64,000 bases of DNA. Source: a virus. Shown here in pieces: positions 13,236 to 21,584 of the stretch. The stretch is taken from IMG/VR virus record IMGVR_UViG_3300020213_000029, positions 1 through 64,000 of that record. One strand, 5' to 3'. The position numbers and the translations under genes are program-made. Position 1 is the stretch's first letter. Each line of letters opens with the position of its first letter. The notes below the pieces were generated by a model, which had not been told where the DNA came from, did not search any database, and saw only the letters and a list, made by a program, of their open reading frames with translations.

Positions 13236-14006
13236 TTAGAGGGGCGCTACTGAGAAGTGTTGCGGCTCCGATTTGCGGGACCGAGAATATTTGGTGCAGT
13301 CACTGCACGACCACTTTTGGAAGTGGCTGACGTTGGTGTGGTGAAATCCTCGCTTCATCAGATGTTCGCTGCCGCAGTGGGGACAGACATGCTGTCCATC
13401 GAATTCGGGGATCACCAGTCTTGGTGTGCCAGTAACGTAGGGCATGAGCGCTTCGTATACTTGTTCCAGGAGAACGACGTCCCGTCGATTATATTTTAGC
13501 ATCTTGTTCAGCGCAGTCTGGTCTCCGTGATAACAAGATTTCCACAATTGGAAGTCGGTTTTGAGCTTCTTGCCGAGGCCGAGGATTTCGCCCAGATAAT
13601 CCAACTTGTTGTACGCTAGCCGAAAGTTTCTCTTGGCCAACTTGCATGTATCGATCGACCTCTTAGGACCGATCGGCGTCAGACCGAGTACCAGAAGCCG
13701 GTTGTTGAGCATAGGTATATCGAATCTGTCGCCATTGTGAGCGACAACGACATCGGCTTCCCGGATCATCTCAGCCAATTCAAATACGATTCTGCTGTCG
13801 TTTTGGTCTATCGCCTCTTGCGGTGTGACGCAGCCGGAAGTGATCGTTTTTTCGCCGAGCCATTTAGCGGACCACGTAAGCAAGAAACTGTCGTGGATGA
13901 GACGATCATGCGTAACATACTGGTCGGTGGGATGCCATATGTGTGCCAACAGAGGCCCACTCTCGATATCGTACAGCAGCACTCTGAGCTTGGTCATTAT
14001 CGCCAA
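13236..14006 (-). CDS. DEDDy 3'-5' exonuclease (RNase H-like) with zinc finger
   Basis: 256 residues. Exo I is VLLYDIESGP (D and E), Exo II VVAHNGDRFDIPML, and Exo III YNRRDVVLLE (Y-x3-D). The order and spacing match the YprB/RNase_H_2-like exonucleases. The end adds CPHCGSEH and CSDC, a zinc finger. It probably trims DNA or RNA ends in phage replication or repair. TTG 14006 is 6 bases from a -10 box (leaderless), and ATG 13997 is an alternative. Confidence 0.75.
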   Translation of the reverse strand: MAIMTKLRVLLYDIESGPLLAHIWHPTDQYVTHDRLIHDSFLLTWSAKWLGEKTITSGCVTPQEAIDQNDSRIVFELAEMIREADVVVAHNGDRFDIPMLNNRLLVLGLTPIGPKRSIDTCKLAKRNFRLAYNKLDYLGEILGLGKKLKTDFQLWKSCYHGDQTALNKMLKYNRRDVVLLEQVYEALMPYVTGTPRLVIPEFDGQHVCPHCGSEHLMKRGFHHTNVSHFQKWSCSDCTKYSRSRKSEPQHFSVAPL

Positions 14007-14039
14007 TCAGTCATTATATTATCGTCGCGGGCTCCCGCG
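14007..14039 (-). promoter_or_regulatory. leaderless promoter with GC palindrome for the exonuclease
   Basis: On the minus strand TATAAT (14018-14013) ends 6 bases before TTG 14006. Behind it lies the perfect palindrome CGCGGGCTCCCGCG (14026-14039), placed where a -35 box or an operator would be. Confidence 0.5.
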
Positions 14040-14187
14040 TATCAGACTGATGTCCTCCATCTTAACACAGGATCTCTGTATAGTCCTTCTGTAGGGAGCC
14101 CGTTTATACGGATAAACAGAGGTACCATGTGAGCCCGACCGATCTCTGTCGATGATAGTTAGGTCGCTCAAAGAGGAGCCTTTGCCT

Positions 14188-17100
14188 GTGTCAGACTACC
14201 TTTCTTTCCGGTTGCCCGAGTCTTTTATCGAGACCTACAAGGAGGGCAAGCCAGATTGGAAGTTTGGGATTGGGGGCGGCAATTCGCTGTCAGAGCTGAC
14301 CTTTATTGGTAAGTATTCCCGCAAAAAGGGGGATGGGACGAAGGAACAGTGGTTCGATGTTTGTGAGCGTGTGATCAACGGCATGTACTCCATACTCAAG
14401 GATCACTGCACCCACCAGCGCACGCCATGGAATGAGTTCAAAGCACTCAAAAGTGCGCAGGATGCCTACGAACGAATGTATTCGTTCAAATGGTTGCCCC
14501 CTGGCCGGGGTCTGTGGATGATGGGGACGGACCTTGTCCACGGCGAAGGACACTCCAACGGTTTGCAAAATTGCTCCTTCATCAGTACCGCCAAACTGTC
14601 CACACACTCAGCGTGGGAAGCAACCGGTCCATTCATCCGAATGATGGAACAGGCAATGTGGGGCATTGGTTGTCTTGCCGAGGGTTCTATAATTATGACT
14701 TCCGATGGTCCTAAACCTATCGAGACTCTCGGTGGGGCTTGTGATGTCATCGTCGACGGAGTGAAACATCATTCCCCTACGGGGTCATGGTTCACCGGCG
14801 AAAAGAACGTTGTAGAGATCCGGACCAATGAAGGCTTTCGCCTTAAGCTGACTCCCGACCATCAGGTAAAAACAGTAATCTACCGACGCTCAACAAACAA
14901 TGTAGTCAGATGTGAATCAATCTGGAAAGAAGCACAAGCACTACTCCCGGGAGATCTAGTCGCACTGAGTCACGCCGGAGAGTATATCTGGGGAGGCGCA
15001 GGCACCTTTGATGAGGGTTATCTGGTCGGAGCCGTACTGGGGGACGGGTGGCTGGATGATGGGGGACGAGCGTTTGCCGCAGCTTACCGCAAAGATCACA
15101 ACATGGAAGGGATAAAGCGACAGTGCGAAATCAGCGGTCAGTACGTTCCCCGACGCAACTGTGCTGGGGGTTGGCGTACTAAAAACAAAGACTGCGACAT
15201 ATACTCGGTAGGATCATGGGTATTTGATTATCTGTCTAAAACTCCTAAAAATGTCAAGCCCACTGTCGAAGGGACGGGGGCTGATTTCCATATAGGGTTC
15301 CTTCGAGGGCTCTTCGATGCAGACGGATCAGTCATCGACTCCGGCCCCGAGGGTAGAGTTGTGAAGCTCACTCAAAGCAATCAAAACACATTGGAAGTCG
15401 TTCAACGCATGCTGTTAAGATTTGGAATAAGGAGCAACATAACGGTCAAGCGAGCCGAACAAGTGGAAGCCACAATTCTCGGGAAGGTGACCGTTTCAAA
15501 TCCAGCCTGGGATCTTCAAATCGGGAAAGACGGAATCTCCAAGTTTGTGGAGATGATTGGCTTCTCGGAGGGTCCGAAGTCTGAGAGATTACTCGCAATG
15601 GGAAAGGATAGGCCATACCGTAGCAAACAGCGTCTTCATGCAGCGGTCACTGAAGTCCTCGCCTTGGACGAAAAAATGCGAACCTATGACATGTCGGTTC
15701 CAGACATCCAGACGTTCGATGCGAACGGCATGCAGGTCCATAATTGTGGCAGCGACACTCGGGGTGCGGGTCGGCTCATTCTAAACCAACCCATCGACCG
15801 CACCGAGATATTTACGGTACCAGACAGCCGAGAAGGGTGGGCCGAATCTGTCGGCAAACTTCTGGAATCATTTTTCTTTAAGAATCGTCCACGTCTGGAA
15901 CACAACTATGATCTGATCCGGCCTGCTGGCTCTCCGCTGCAGCGGTTCGGTGGTTTTGCGTCGGGTCCGCAACCTTTGATCGACTGCCACGAATCGATCC
16001 GTGCCCAACTAGAAGATCGGGCGGGCGACCATATCACTAGCCGAGATATCACCGACATTATCAACAAGATCGGCAAGGCAGTACAGGCCGGTGGCACTAG
16101 GCGTAGCGCTCAGATCATGTTCGGCGACCCCGACGACAAAGACTTCGTGAACATCAAAAATTGGGAACTGGAAGAGAACGTCGAGCGAACCGGACCTGAT
16201 GGTTGGGCGTGGAATTCGAATAATTCGGTCTTCGCGGAGACCGGTATTGAGTATTCTGATCTTGTTGAAACGATCAAGATTAACGGAGAGCCCGGCCTGT
16301 TTTGGTTAGAATTGGCGAGGTCATATGGTAGAATGGTTGACCCTCCAGACGGGAAAGATTGGCGTACCGTAGGTTCTAATCCTTGCGCTGAGCAGACGCT
16401 TGAACACATGGAAGTATGCACATTAGTAGAGATGTTTCCGAACCTTCATAACGACTTCGACGATTTCAAACAAACGATTAAAGCGGCCTACCTTTATGGC
16501 AAAGCCGTTACACTGTTACCGACAACGTGGCCAGAAACAAACGAGGTCATGGCCCGCAATCGTCGGATCGGATGCTCGATGTCTGGGCTCGCCCAGTTCG
16601 TGGAAGAGCGGGGCTGGATGCAGCTCAAAACGTGGATGGACGACGGTTACAGTTTTCTGGTTCATCGAGACACAAAATACTCTGAATGGCTGGCGGTACG
16701 GGAATCCATCAAGAAGACCAGCATCAAACCGAGCGGCACAGTATCCATTGTGGCGGGTGTGACGCCGGGAGTGCATTGGCCGGTCAAATCGGGCTACTAT
16801 ATTCGTCGAATCCGCTACACGATATTCGACCCGATCGTAGACGTGCTCAAAGATGCCGGGTACGATGTCGAGCCGAGCTACGACGACCCAAGCAACACCG
16901 TCGTAGTATCCTTCCCCACTCGGGGACCGGTCATGCGGGACGAACGCAATGTCACCATCTGGGAAAAAGTAGAACTCGCTGTACTGGCGCAGCGATATTG
17001 GGCGGACAACCAGGTCAGTGCTACGATCTCATTCATGCCCCACGAAGTTGACCAAGTGGCGCACGTGTTGTCCGCCAAAGACGGGCAACTGAAAAGTATT

Positions 17101-17289
17101 TCGTTCCTGCCGATCACAGACGCAGGGACATCGCATCGGCAAGCGCCCTATGAGCCGATCGAAGCTTTCACTGCAGAGGCGATGATGGCGAAGATCAAAC
17201 CGATCAGCCTAGATCGGCTCTACGGCCGGGAATCCTTGGAGGCCCAAGGCGAACGCTTCTGTGATACCGAACGTTGCGAACTACGCTAA
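14188..17289 (+). CDS. nrdJ: class II (B12-dependent) ribonucleotide reductase with intein
   Basis: The precursor is 1033 residues from GTG 14188. That start is preferred over ATG 14152 because AGAGGAG lies 9 bases before it. After removing the 358-residue intein the enzyme has about 675 residues, normal for NrdJ. Seen motifs: LQNCSF (radical-chemistry cysteine region), the DTRGAGRLI loop, NPCAEQTLEHMEVCTLVEMF (finger loop with Cys and Glu) and a C-terminal CDTERC redox pair. It makes deoxynucleotides without oxygen or an NrdB partner. The host must supply cobalamin. Confidence 0.9.
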   Translation: MSDYLSFRLPESFIETYKEGKPDWKFGIGGGNSLSELTFIGKYSRKKGDGTKEQWFDVCERVINGMYSILKDHCTHQRTPWNEFKALKSAQDAYERMYSFKWLPPGRGLWMMGTDLVHGEGHSNGLQNCSFISTAKLSTHSAWEATGPFIRMMEQAMWGIGCLAEGSIIMTSDGPKPIETLGGACDVIVDGVKHHSPTGSWFTGEKNVVEIRTNEGFRLKLTPDHQVKTVIYRRSTNNVVRCESIWKEAQALLPGDLVALSHAGEYIWGGAGTFDEGYLVGAVLGDGWLDDGGRAFAAAYRKDHNMEGIKRQCEISGQYVPRRNCAGGWRTKNKDCDIYSVGSWVFDYLSKTPKNVKPTVEGTGADFHIGFLRGLFDADGSVIDSGPEGRVVKLTQSNQNTLEVVQRMLLRFGIRSNITVKRAEQVEATILGKVTVSNPAWDLQIGKDGISKFVEMIGFSEGPKSERLLAMGKDRPYRSKQRLHAAVTEVLALDEKMRTYDMSVPDIQTFDANGMQVHNCGSDTRGAGRLILNQPIDRTEIFTVPDSREGWAESVGKLLESFFFKNRPRLEHNYDLIRPAGSPLQRFGGFASGPQPLIDCHESIRAQLEDRAGDHITSRDITDIINKIGKAVQAGGTRRSAQIMFGDPDDKDFVNIKNWELEENVERTGPDGWAWNSNNSVFAETGIEYSDLVETIKINGEPGLFWLELARSYGRMVDPPDGKDWRTVGSNPCAEQTLEHMEVCTLVEMFPNLHNDFDDFKQTIKAAYLYGKAVTLLPTTWPETNEVMARNRRIGCSMSGLAQFVEERGWMQLKTWMDDGYSFLVHRDTKYSEWLAVRESIKKTSIKPSGTVSIVAGVTPGVHWPVKSGYYIRRIRYTIFDPIVDVLKDAGYDVEPSYDDPSNTVVVSFPTRGPVMRDERNVTIWEKVELAVLAQRYWADNQVSATISFMPHEVDQVAHVLSAKDGQLKSISFLPITDAGTSHRQAPYEPIEAFTAEAMMAKIKPISLDRLYGRESLEAQGERFCDTERCELR
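14671..15744 (+). other. intein with LAGLIDADG endonuclease in nrdJ
   Basis: Codons from Cys 14671 (CLAEGSIIMTSDGPKPIETL) to Asn 15742-15744 (MQVHN), followed by Cys+1 (CGSDTRG). The 358-residue intein has N-terminal splicing block A, two LAGLIDADG-type helices (VGAVLGDGW and LRGLFDADGS) and a C-terminal HN. The insertion falls in the conserved GIG/DTRGAG loop of the reductase active site, a usual place for inteins. Confidence 0.9.
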
Positions 17290-17371
17290 ACATCTCCTTT
17301 AGCTGTTCGTCTTATATTGCAAGTGTTGCACGAAGCCACGAGGTTATCCGGAGCAAACTCTCATAAAATAT

Positions 17372-17539
17372 TCATACGATGATCCAGTTCGACGGGAGAG
17401 CCTCATGTCTCGGGTCGCCGACGAACTCCGGCGACCTGTCTTCGGAAAAACATGAGACTGTATTCGGAATCCTGGGATCGTTTATCGCATACCGCAATCT
17501 CCAGATTCCGTCAACCGAACGCTCTGTAACAACTCTCAT
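17372..17539 (-). CDS. PxNW-tail small protein, leftward (55 aa)
   Basis: Read leftward from ATG 17539, which overlaps the zinc-ribbon stop as ATGA, the product begins MRVVTERSVDGIWRLRYAIN and ends HEALPSNWIIV. The tail, the size and the overlap all fit the family. The DNA also contains nested inverted repeats (17404-17457). It is easily missed because a longer opposite-strand frame covers it. Confidence 0.6.
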   Translation of the reverse strand: MRVVTERSVDGIWRLRYAINDPRIPNTVSCFSEDRSPEFVGDPRHEALPSNWIIV

Positions 17540-17715
17540 TCGACAGAAGGGTCCGAGTTAAGGCGCCAGTCACGGACACCGCACCGACAATGGCCCACTT
17601 GATATGCTCCACTGATAATCACCTTCCATCCGCACGCCTGACACTCGACCTCAATCAGTGTCGCCTGCAGCGCTCTTTCCTCGCTGTTCCGCACGGGAGG
17701 CGTTACCCTCCGCAT
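17536..17715 (-). CDS. zinc-ribbon small protein
   Basis: CQACGWKVIISGAYQVGHC, then RCG, forms a two-pair zinc ribbon. ATG 17715 (MRRVTPPVRNSEER) keeps overlap with the previous gene to 65 bases. GTG 17754 is also possible. Its stop overlaps the PxNW gene as ATGA. Role unknown. Confidence 0.55.
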   Translation of the reverse strand: MRRVTPPVRNSEERALQATLIEVECQACGWKVIISGAYQVGHCRCGVRDWRLNSDPSVE

Positions 17716-18001
17716 CCTTGAACCAAGTCCCGCCTTTTTGGTTTCGTCGTCCACCGATGTCCTTCGCTTCCCACAAAAATTTCTCTGGATCCACTACGAT
17801 ATACTTATTTTGGGCGAGCTTCTTGAGCCGCCCTTGCGCCACCATCATTCGCTGATAACGGTTGGCCGAAAATAATGCCACCCCCAGGTTTTCTGCCAAC
17901 TCGGACATCCCGACCGACAGATAACCTTCCCGAGTTTTGGTACGCCACATCCAGATGTGAAGAGCATGGATATCCAGTGGGGCACCCTTCACTCGACTCA
18001 A
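17651..18001 (-). CDS. winged-helix DNA-binding protein (116 aa)
   Basis: LSVGMSELAENLGVALFSAN and RYQRMMVAQGRLKKL fit a winged helix, followed by a basic tail. TTG 18001 overlaps the HU stop (TTGA), implying coupled translation. A regulator or replication-related binding protein is possible. Confidence 0.6.
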   Translation of the reverse strand: MSRVKGAPLDIHALHIWMWRTKTREGYLSVGMSELAENLGVALFSANRYQRMMVAQGRLKKLAQNKYIVVDPEKFLWEAKDIGGRRNQKGGTWFKDAEGNASRAEQRGKSAAGDTD

Positions 18002-18300
18002 TTTGCCGCTCCGTCTCCAGCGCCATTTTCGTTCAATCTTTTGGTCAGATTGGCCGATGGATGAAAGCTGACGGCGAGCCGTGCGGGCACGGTCAGCACG
18101 TCACCAGTTTTTGGATTTCGGCGGCGAGTTTGTTTGCGCTGGATGATCTCAAATTTCCCGAACCCAGTCAGTCGTACCGGGTTGCCGAGGGTCAGCTCTT
18201 CCGCTGCAAGAGCGAGCAGAGCCTGCAGTGTGCAATCAACGGCGTAGGTGTCGAGCCCGGTATCTGCAACGATTCGGGCCACCATCTCACTTCGGAACAT
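17998..18300 (-). CDS. HU/IHF-family DNA-bending protein
   Basis: 100 residues from ATG 18300, supported by GAGAGG six bases upstream. RLTGFGKFEIIQRKQTRRR, then NPKTG, is the HU beta-arm and signature, and the N-terminal helices are typical. It should bend and compact phage DNA. First gene of a leftward four-gene operon. Confidence 0.85.
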   Translation of the reverse strand: MFRSEMVARIVADTGLDTYAVDCTLQALLALAAEELTLGNPVRLTGFGKFEIIQRKQTRRRNPKTGDVLTVPARLAVSFHPSANLTKRLNENGAGDGAAN

Positions 18301-18369
18301 CTCGATCCTCTCTGTCCTCCCGTACTGTAGCACATTTATCGCTGCAGATGCAAGAAATTCCGGACTCTT

Positions 18370-18387
18370 ATAAAATTATGATATAAT
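18370..18387 (+). promoter_or_regulatory. extended -10 promoter (ATAAAATTATGATATAAT)
   Basis: TGA-TATAAT with -10 at 18382-18387, preceded by ATAAAATTA. The same string occurs before the sugar dehydrogenase gene (24929). No -35 box. Transcription would start near 18394, just before a structured leader. Confidence 0.6.
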
Positions 18388-18404
18388 CCTGCTCGTTTAA
18401 CAAC

Positions 18405-18492
18405 GTTGGACAACTCGACTGGTGAGCCAGGACTGCCTAACCCGCAAATTTACCTGCCACCTGGAAAGCTCAGTCGGCTCAGTTGTCCCAAC
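18405..18492 (+). ncRNA. structured RNA leader of unknown class
   Basis: Outer stem GGACAACT (18408-18415) with AGTTGTCC (18481-18488). Just inside, CGACT and GAGC pair with GCTC and AGTCG. The apical part closes with CCAGG/CCTGG. It is preceded by a promoter and ends about 55 bases before ATG 18549. It matches no riboswitch I recognise and is not a normal tRNA. Confidence 0.5.
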
Positions 18493-18548
18493 TTTATAAA
18501 AAGTTCGAAATCCAGTGGGACCCCCACACCCAAAACCAGGGAGACCAG

Positions 18549-18953
18549 ATGAAACAACAGCCCAGGTCAAAGCGCTACTCAGTAGTGACAGTGAAGCAAA
18601 AATTGCCGGATGGCACCGTCGTTGTTACCGACACGCAATCCCGATACAACCCCCAACAGATGAAGAAGATCGTTGGCCGGTACCAGAGGATGGAAAATGT
18701 TCCGGCAATGCTGCCTGACATGGACACCAGATCAGGTCGGAGGAATATGACCTCTGCAGCGATAATCAAAATGGCGCCGCAGGCACAGAGCAACCGTAAG
18801 GTTGCGACCTCGGGGGGTTGTAGGGGGGCAGAGCGCTCAGAGCGAAGCGAAAGCGGAGCCCCCCTACGGAAGGACCGAGCGGCCCTCCGGCACGACATCA
18901 ACCGGAAGTTCACGTTCTCGGCTTACGGGGTAAAACGGTCATGGCTCAGCTGA
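18549..18953 (+). CDS. basic hypothetical protein with an inserted repeat-like segment
   Basis: 134 residues, starting MKQQPRSKRYSVVTVKQKLP, which looks like a small basic phage protein. From about residue 81 the DNA contains two hairpins (CAACC-GTAA-GGTTG at 18791 and a 10-bp GTAGGGGGGC/GCCCCCCTAC at 18820-18867). These encode SGGCRGAERSERSESGAPLR, a string I associate with translated bacterial repeats. I infer a small mobile or REP-like insertion that kept the frame open. Confidence 0.5.
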   Translation: MKQQPRSKRYSVVTVKQKLPDGTVVVTDTQSRYNPQQMKKIVGRYQRMENVPAMLPDMDTRSGRRNMTSAAIIKMAPQAQSNRKVATSGGCRGAERSERSESGAPLRKDRAALRHDINRKFTFSAYGVKRSWLS

Positions 18954-18994
18954 GATAGTGGAGCCGTCACAGGCGGTGTGAAGGGGAATATGGG

Positions 18995-19285
18995 ATGACA
19001 AGGATGAACTGGGATCGGGTCCGCATGGAAAATAAGATGCGAACCTATGGACCGGTTTCGGCGCCGAGGTATCCTAAGGCAAATAGCCCGAGTAAATCTC
19101 CGCCGCTCCGGCCGAAACGGGTTAAGAAGCCAATGAAGCCGGTATTCCGGGCCAAGTACTTCAGTACCTGTCCGCTGTGTGGTCAAACCATCACCCCGGG
19201 AGTACCGATTAAACGGGAAGAAGAGACTACCGTACACAGTTCCTGTCTGCAGCGAAAGAAGATTGGGTTGCATCCGGCGAAGTGA
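18995..19285 (+). CDS. basic zinc-finger protein (96 aa)
   Basis: Arg/Lys/Pro-rich N-terminal 60 residues, then CPLCGQTITPGVPIKREEET, HSSC, which looks like a single zinc finger. Possibly binds DNA. No family named. Confidence 0.55.
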   Translation: MTRMNWDRVRMENKMRTYGPVSAPRYPKANSPSKSPPLRPKRVKKPMKPVFRAKYFSTCPLCGQTITPGVPIKREEETTVHSSCLQRKKIGLHPAK

Positions 19286-19302
19286 GTGGTCGATGAGTTC
19301 GT

Positions 19303-19467
19303 ATGGAACACGACGAACCCTTCGCTATCTTTCTGGCCTCCGCTTACGGGTTCGGTGCCAATTTCGGCCCGATCGGCATCTGGGTGACCGAACCCTGCGG
19401 CGAATTCACTCGACTCACCCATCTGCCCACCCCAAAAAATTGGTGCTACGTCACAATTGCTGGTTGA
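19303..19467 (+). CDS. PxNW-like small protein, extended tail (54 aa)
   Basis: MEHDEPFAIFLASAYGFGAN at the start, ending HLPTPKNWCYVTIAG. PKNW and the V after two residues are kept, then four more residues follow. Gly- and aromatic-rich body. A lone gene between the zinc-finger gene and 19501. Confidence 0.5.
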   Translation: MEHDEPFAIFLASAYGFGANFGPIGIWVTEPCGEFTRLTHLPTPKNWCYVTIAG

Positions 19468-19500
19468 CGCTGCAGCGACAAGAGAGTAAGGTATCGCCCT

Positions 19501-19875
19501 ATGGATGCTGAAATCACAGAGTTGGTCGAGAAACTTCGGGGCCGCACCGAAAAAATCGGGCTGTACGTAGAGCAGGTCGCAGTGGCCTCCCCCACTATGG
19601 TCGACCCGGAAGTGGCAGCGAAACTAGAAGCCGACGAATCGCTAAAAGATATGCTATCGTCCGGTGAGGTTTCGTTGATCCTGTTCGCCTCGTTTCGTCC
19701 GGGCGATGTAGCCTTTTCGGACCGGGTAATAAACGAGGCACGGTACCGTCAAGAACGTGAGTTCGATACGATCGTGCCGACTACTAAAGAGTTGAAGTAT
19801 GACCGGATCATGGATAAAATCAAGGACTCTGACGATGACGATGATCCGCTCGCTTTCCTAGATGAGGAGTTGTAA
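19501..19875 (+). CDS. acidic hypothetical protein (124 aa)
   Basis: MDAEITELVEKLRGRTEKIG at the start and DSDDDDDPLAFLDEEL at the end. Mostly helical with an Asp-rich tail. It shares an operon with the next two genes (two-base gap). No family recognised. Confidence 0.6.
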   Translation: MDAEITELVEKLRGRTEKIGLYVEQVAVASPTMVDPEVAAKLEADESLKDMLSSGEVSLILFASFRPGDVAFSDRVINEARYRQEREFDTIVPTTKELKYDRIMDKIKDSDDDDDPLAFLDEEL

Positions 19876-19877
19876 AA

Positions 19878-20252
19878 ATGGAATTCACGGCGAAAGCGGT
19901 GCGTACCACACCCAGAGAGGTGTGGCTGACCCGCGCCGATTGGCAGGCGGACCGAGACAAAGGGGTCGATTCGTGGTCCAACGGACTCTCGGACGTGGAG
20001 CGTGCAGCGGTACTGAAATTCGTCAGAATCGGCATGGAACAACTGTACGACTCTGTTGAGGAATGGATACCGCACGGATTGCAGATCACTGTCGGCGAAA
20101 CACTAGAGGTAACCTTCAAAATCTTTTTCACTGAGGTGCGGGATGACATTGATCGTTCGGCCATCGCGTCGTCGTTTCGGATACGGGAAGCGATCAACGG
20201 GAACGAACGAATGGTGGAAGAACTGCAGGGGTTGCATGACAGCGGAGGATGA
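19878..20252 (+). CDS. hypothetical protein (124 aa)
   Basis: MEFTAKAVRTTPREVWLTRA at the start. Contains TRADWQADRDKGVDSWSNGL and a central helix. Predicted soluble. It overlaps the next frame by 17 bases. Unknown. Confidence 0.6.
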   Translation: MEFTAKAVRTTPREVWLTRADWQADRDKGVDSWSNGLSDVERAAVLKFVRIGMEQLYDSVEEWIPHGLQITVGETLEVTFKIFFTEVRDDIDRSAIASSFRIREAINGNERMVEELQGLHDSGG

Positions 20253-20610
20253 TGCAGCTGTCGGCACTGGGGAAGGTGACCGTAACGGCATCGTGATGGA
20301 CCTTTTCCATGACAACAAGATTTTTTGTACGTCCAGCTCAACTACGTTCCAATATGCGTCCTCTAGTACGTTCCCGTACACTTCGGACAACGAGCGGGGT
20401 TTCACGTTCCCTAGTTTCACTGGGCGGAAAACTAGTCCGGATCTTGCAGCGAGAATCCGGGGACTCTACATGGAAATGCTGGATACGCCCCTCACTGCCG
20501 ACATGCTGATTGAATGGGATAAGCTGCAGGCATCCATTAAAGAAGTCGAGGCTGTAGCGAAGAAATATACTCGCCTCATCGAAAAAGAAATCGCTTCCAA
20601 GCTGGATTGA
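20236..20610 (+). CDS. hypothetical protein (up to 124 aa)
   Basis: From ATG 20236. The C-terminal half (DTPLTADMLIEWDKLQASIK) is helical and Lys/Glu-rich. The N-terminus is Ser/Thr-rich, and ATG 20296 (MDLFHDNKIF) is an alternative start. It is followed closely by two PxNW genes. Confidence 0.5.
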   Translation: MTAEDDAAVGTGEGDRNGIVMDLFHDNKIFCTSSSTTFQYASSSTFPYTSDNERGFTFPSFTGRKTSPDLAARIRGLYMEMLDTPLTADMLIEWDKLQASIKEVEAVAKKYTRLIEKEIASKLD

Positions 20611-20614
20611 GATA

Positions 20615-20785
20615 ATGATTACTTATCAGACAATTATACGAGATGTCTCCGTTATCTCTGAATCTGACTTTGACCTTGTATATTCTCGGCATCGTAAGTT
20701 TGGTCAACTGCGAGCCAAAGTCTTATGGGGCGGTGAGACCGGTGATCATTGGATTAGCCTGCCCAACAGCTGGGTCGTGGTGTGA
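20615..20785 (+). CDS. PxNW-tail small protein (56 aa)
   Basis: MITYQTIIRDVSVISESDFD at the start and HWISLPNSWVVV at the end (Ser variant of the Asn position). Predicted beta-rich. Its TGA overlaps the next ATG as TGATG. Confidence 0.6.
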   Translation: MITYQTIIRDVSVISESDFDLVYSRHRKFGQLRAKVLWGGETGDHWISLPNSWVVV

Positions 20786-20946
20786 TGCTCCTCTTGGGAT
20801 GGCGGCTTGGTATGCCTGTCATGTCCGAATATCTGGCTGGTACCACCGTTGAGTTGGTATGGTACCATCTTGGCCCAGAAGTGCGATCAAATGGGCGTAG
20901 ATCCTATGAATCCGTTTATCTTCCCAACAACTGGATAGCTGTTTAA
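20785..20946 (+). CDS. PxNW-tail small protein (53 aa)
   Basis: MLLLGWRLGMPVMSEYLAGT at the start and YESVYLPNNWIAV at the end. Coupled to the preceding member by a one-base stop/start overlap. Function unknown. Confidence 0.6.
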   Translation: MLLLGWRLGMPVMSEYLAGTTVELVWYHLGPEVRSNGRRSYESVYLPNNWIAV

Positions 20947-20978
20947 AACAATGATGATCAGTCCGATTATGCTACCAA

Positions 20979-21584
20979 ATGGGCCAAACGGGATTCAGAA
21001 CGCAGCGCACTCGGTCAAAAGGTGGACGCAGAACCGATCTTGGCGACACCTACTTCCGCTCCAGCTGGGAGTCGGATTGTGCCCGCTATCTGAACTATTT
21101 GATCACTCAGGGTACTGTTCTCTCGTGGGAGTTCGAACCAACAATATTCGAATTTCCGGTGAAACGAGGGACGACTCGTTACTTGCCCGATTTCCGCGTT
21201 GTCTTCCCTGATGGGCGCCACGAATGGTGGGAAATAAAGGGTTGGATGGACCCCGCCTCTAAGACCCGGTTGAGCCGGTTTGCCAAATACTTCCCAGAAG
21301 AAACACTCGTCCTTATAGACGCCCCCGCCTTTAAACTTATACAGACGGAATATGGTAACATCCTTCCTGGTTGGGAAAACCGGACAACGAAGAAGGTAGC
21401 TGTATGCGACTCCTCGTCGGAGCCCCCTGTGTCCGTAGGGAATGGATCATCACTGAGTGGTTCTACCACATCCTCCACGGCGTCAAAGTCCTCAATGAGT
21501 TCCAAGAAACCGAAGTCGCCTTCATCCTCCTCGGCGGAGAAACCGATCCCACGTTCACAAAAATCCAAGAAATCCTCCAAGTAG
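20979..21584 (+). CDS. PD-(D/E)XK nuclease with overprinted Ser/Lys tail
   Basis: 201 residues. The catalytic core is FRSSWESDCARYL, then YLPDFRVVFPDG and WEIKGW (PD...ExK), as in phage endonucleases and Holliday-junction-type enzymes. Residues after about 142 (SSTASKSSMSSKKPKS) are low complexity because they read the first 181 bases of the next gene in another frame. The core is complete without this tail, so I infer loss of an earlier stop. Confidence 0.7.
   Translation: MGQTGFRTQRTRSKGGRRTDLGDTYFRSSWESDCARYLNYLITQGTVLSWEFEPTIFEFPVKRGTTRYLPDFRVVFPDGRHEWWEIKGWMDPASKTRLSRFAKYFPEETLVLIDAPAFKLIQTEYGNILPGWENRTTKKVAVCDSSSEPPVSVGNGSSLSGSTTSSTASKSSMSSKKPKSPSSSSAEKPIPRSQKSKKSSK

Noticed and set aside
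17379-17561. Plus-strand frame of 60 codons over the HU operon end
   Set aside because: It is the shadow of the minus-strand PxNW gene (17372-17539), which has an ATGA junction and the family tail. The plus frame has no ribosome site.
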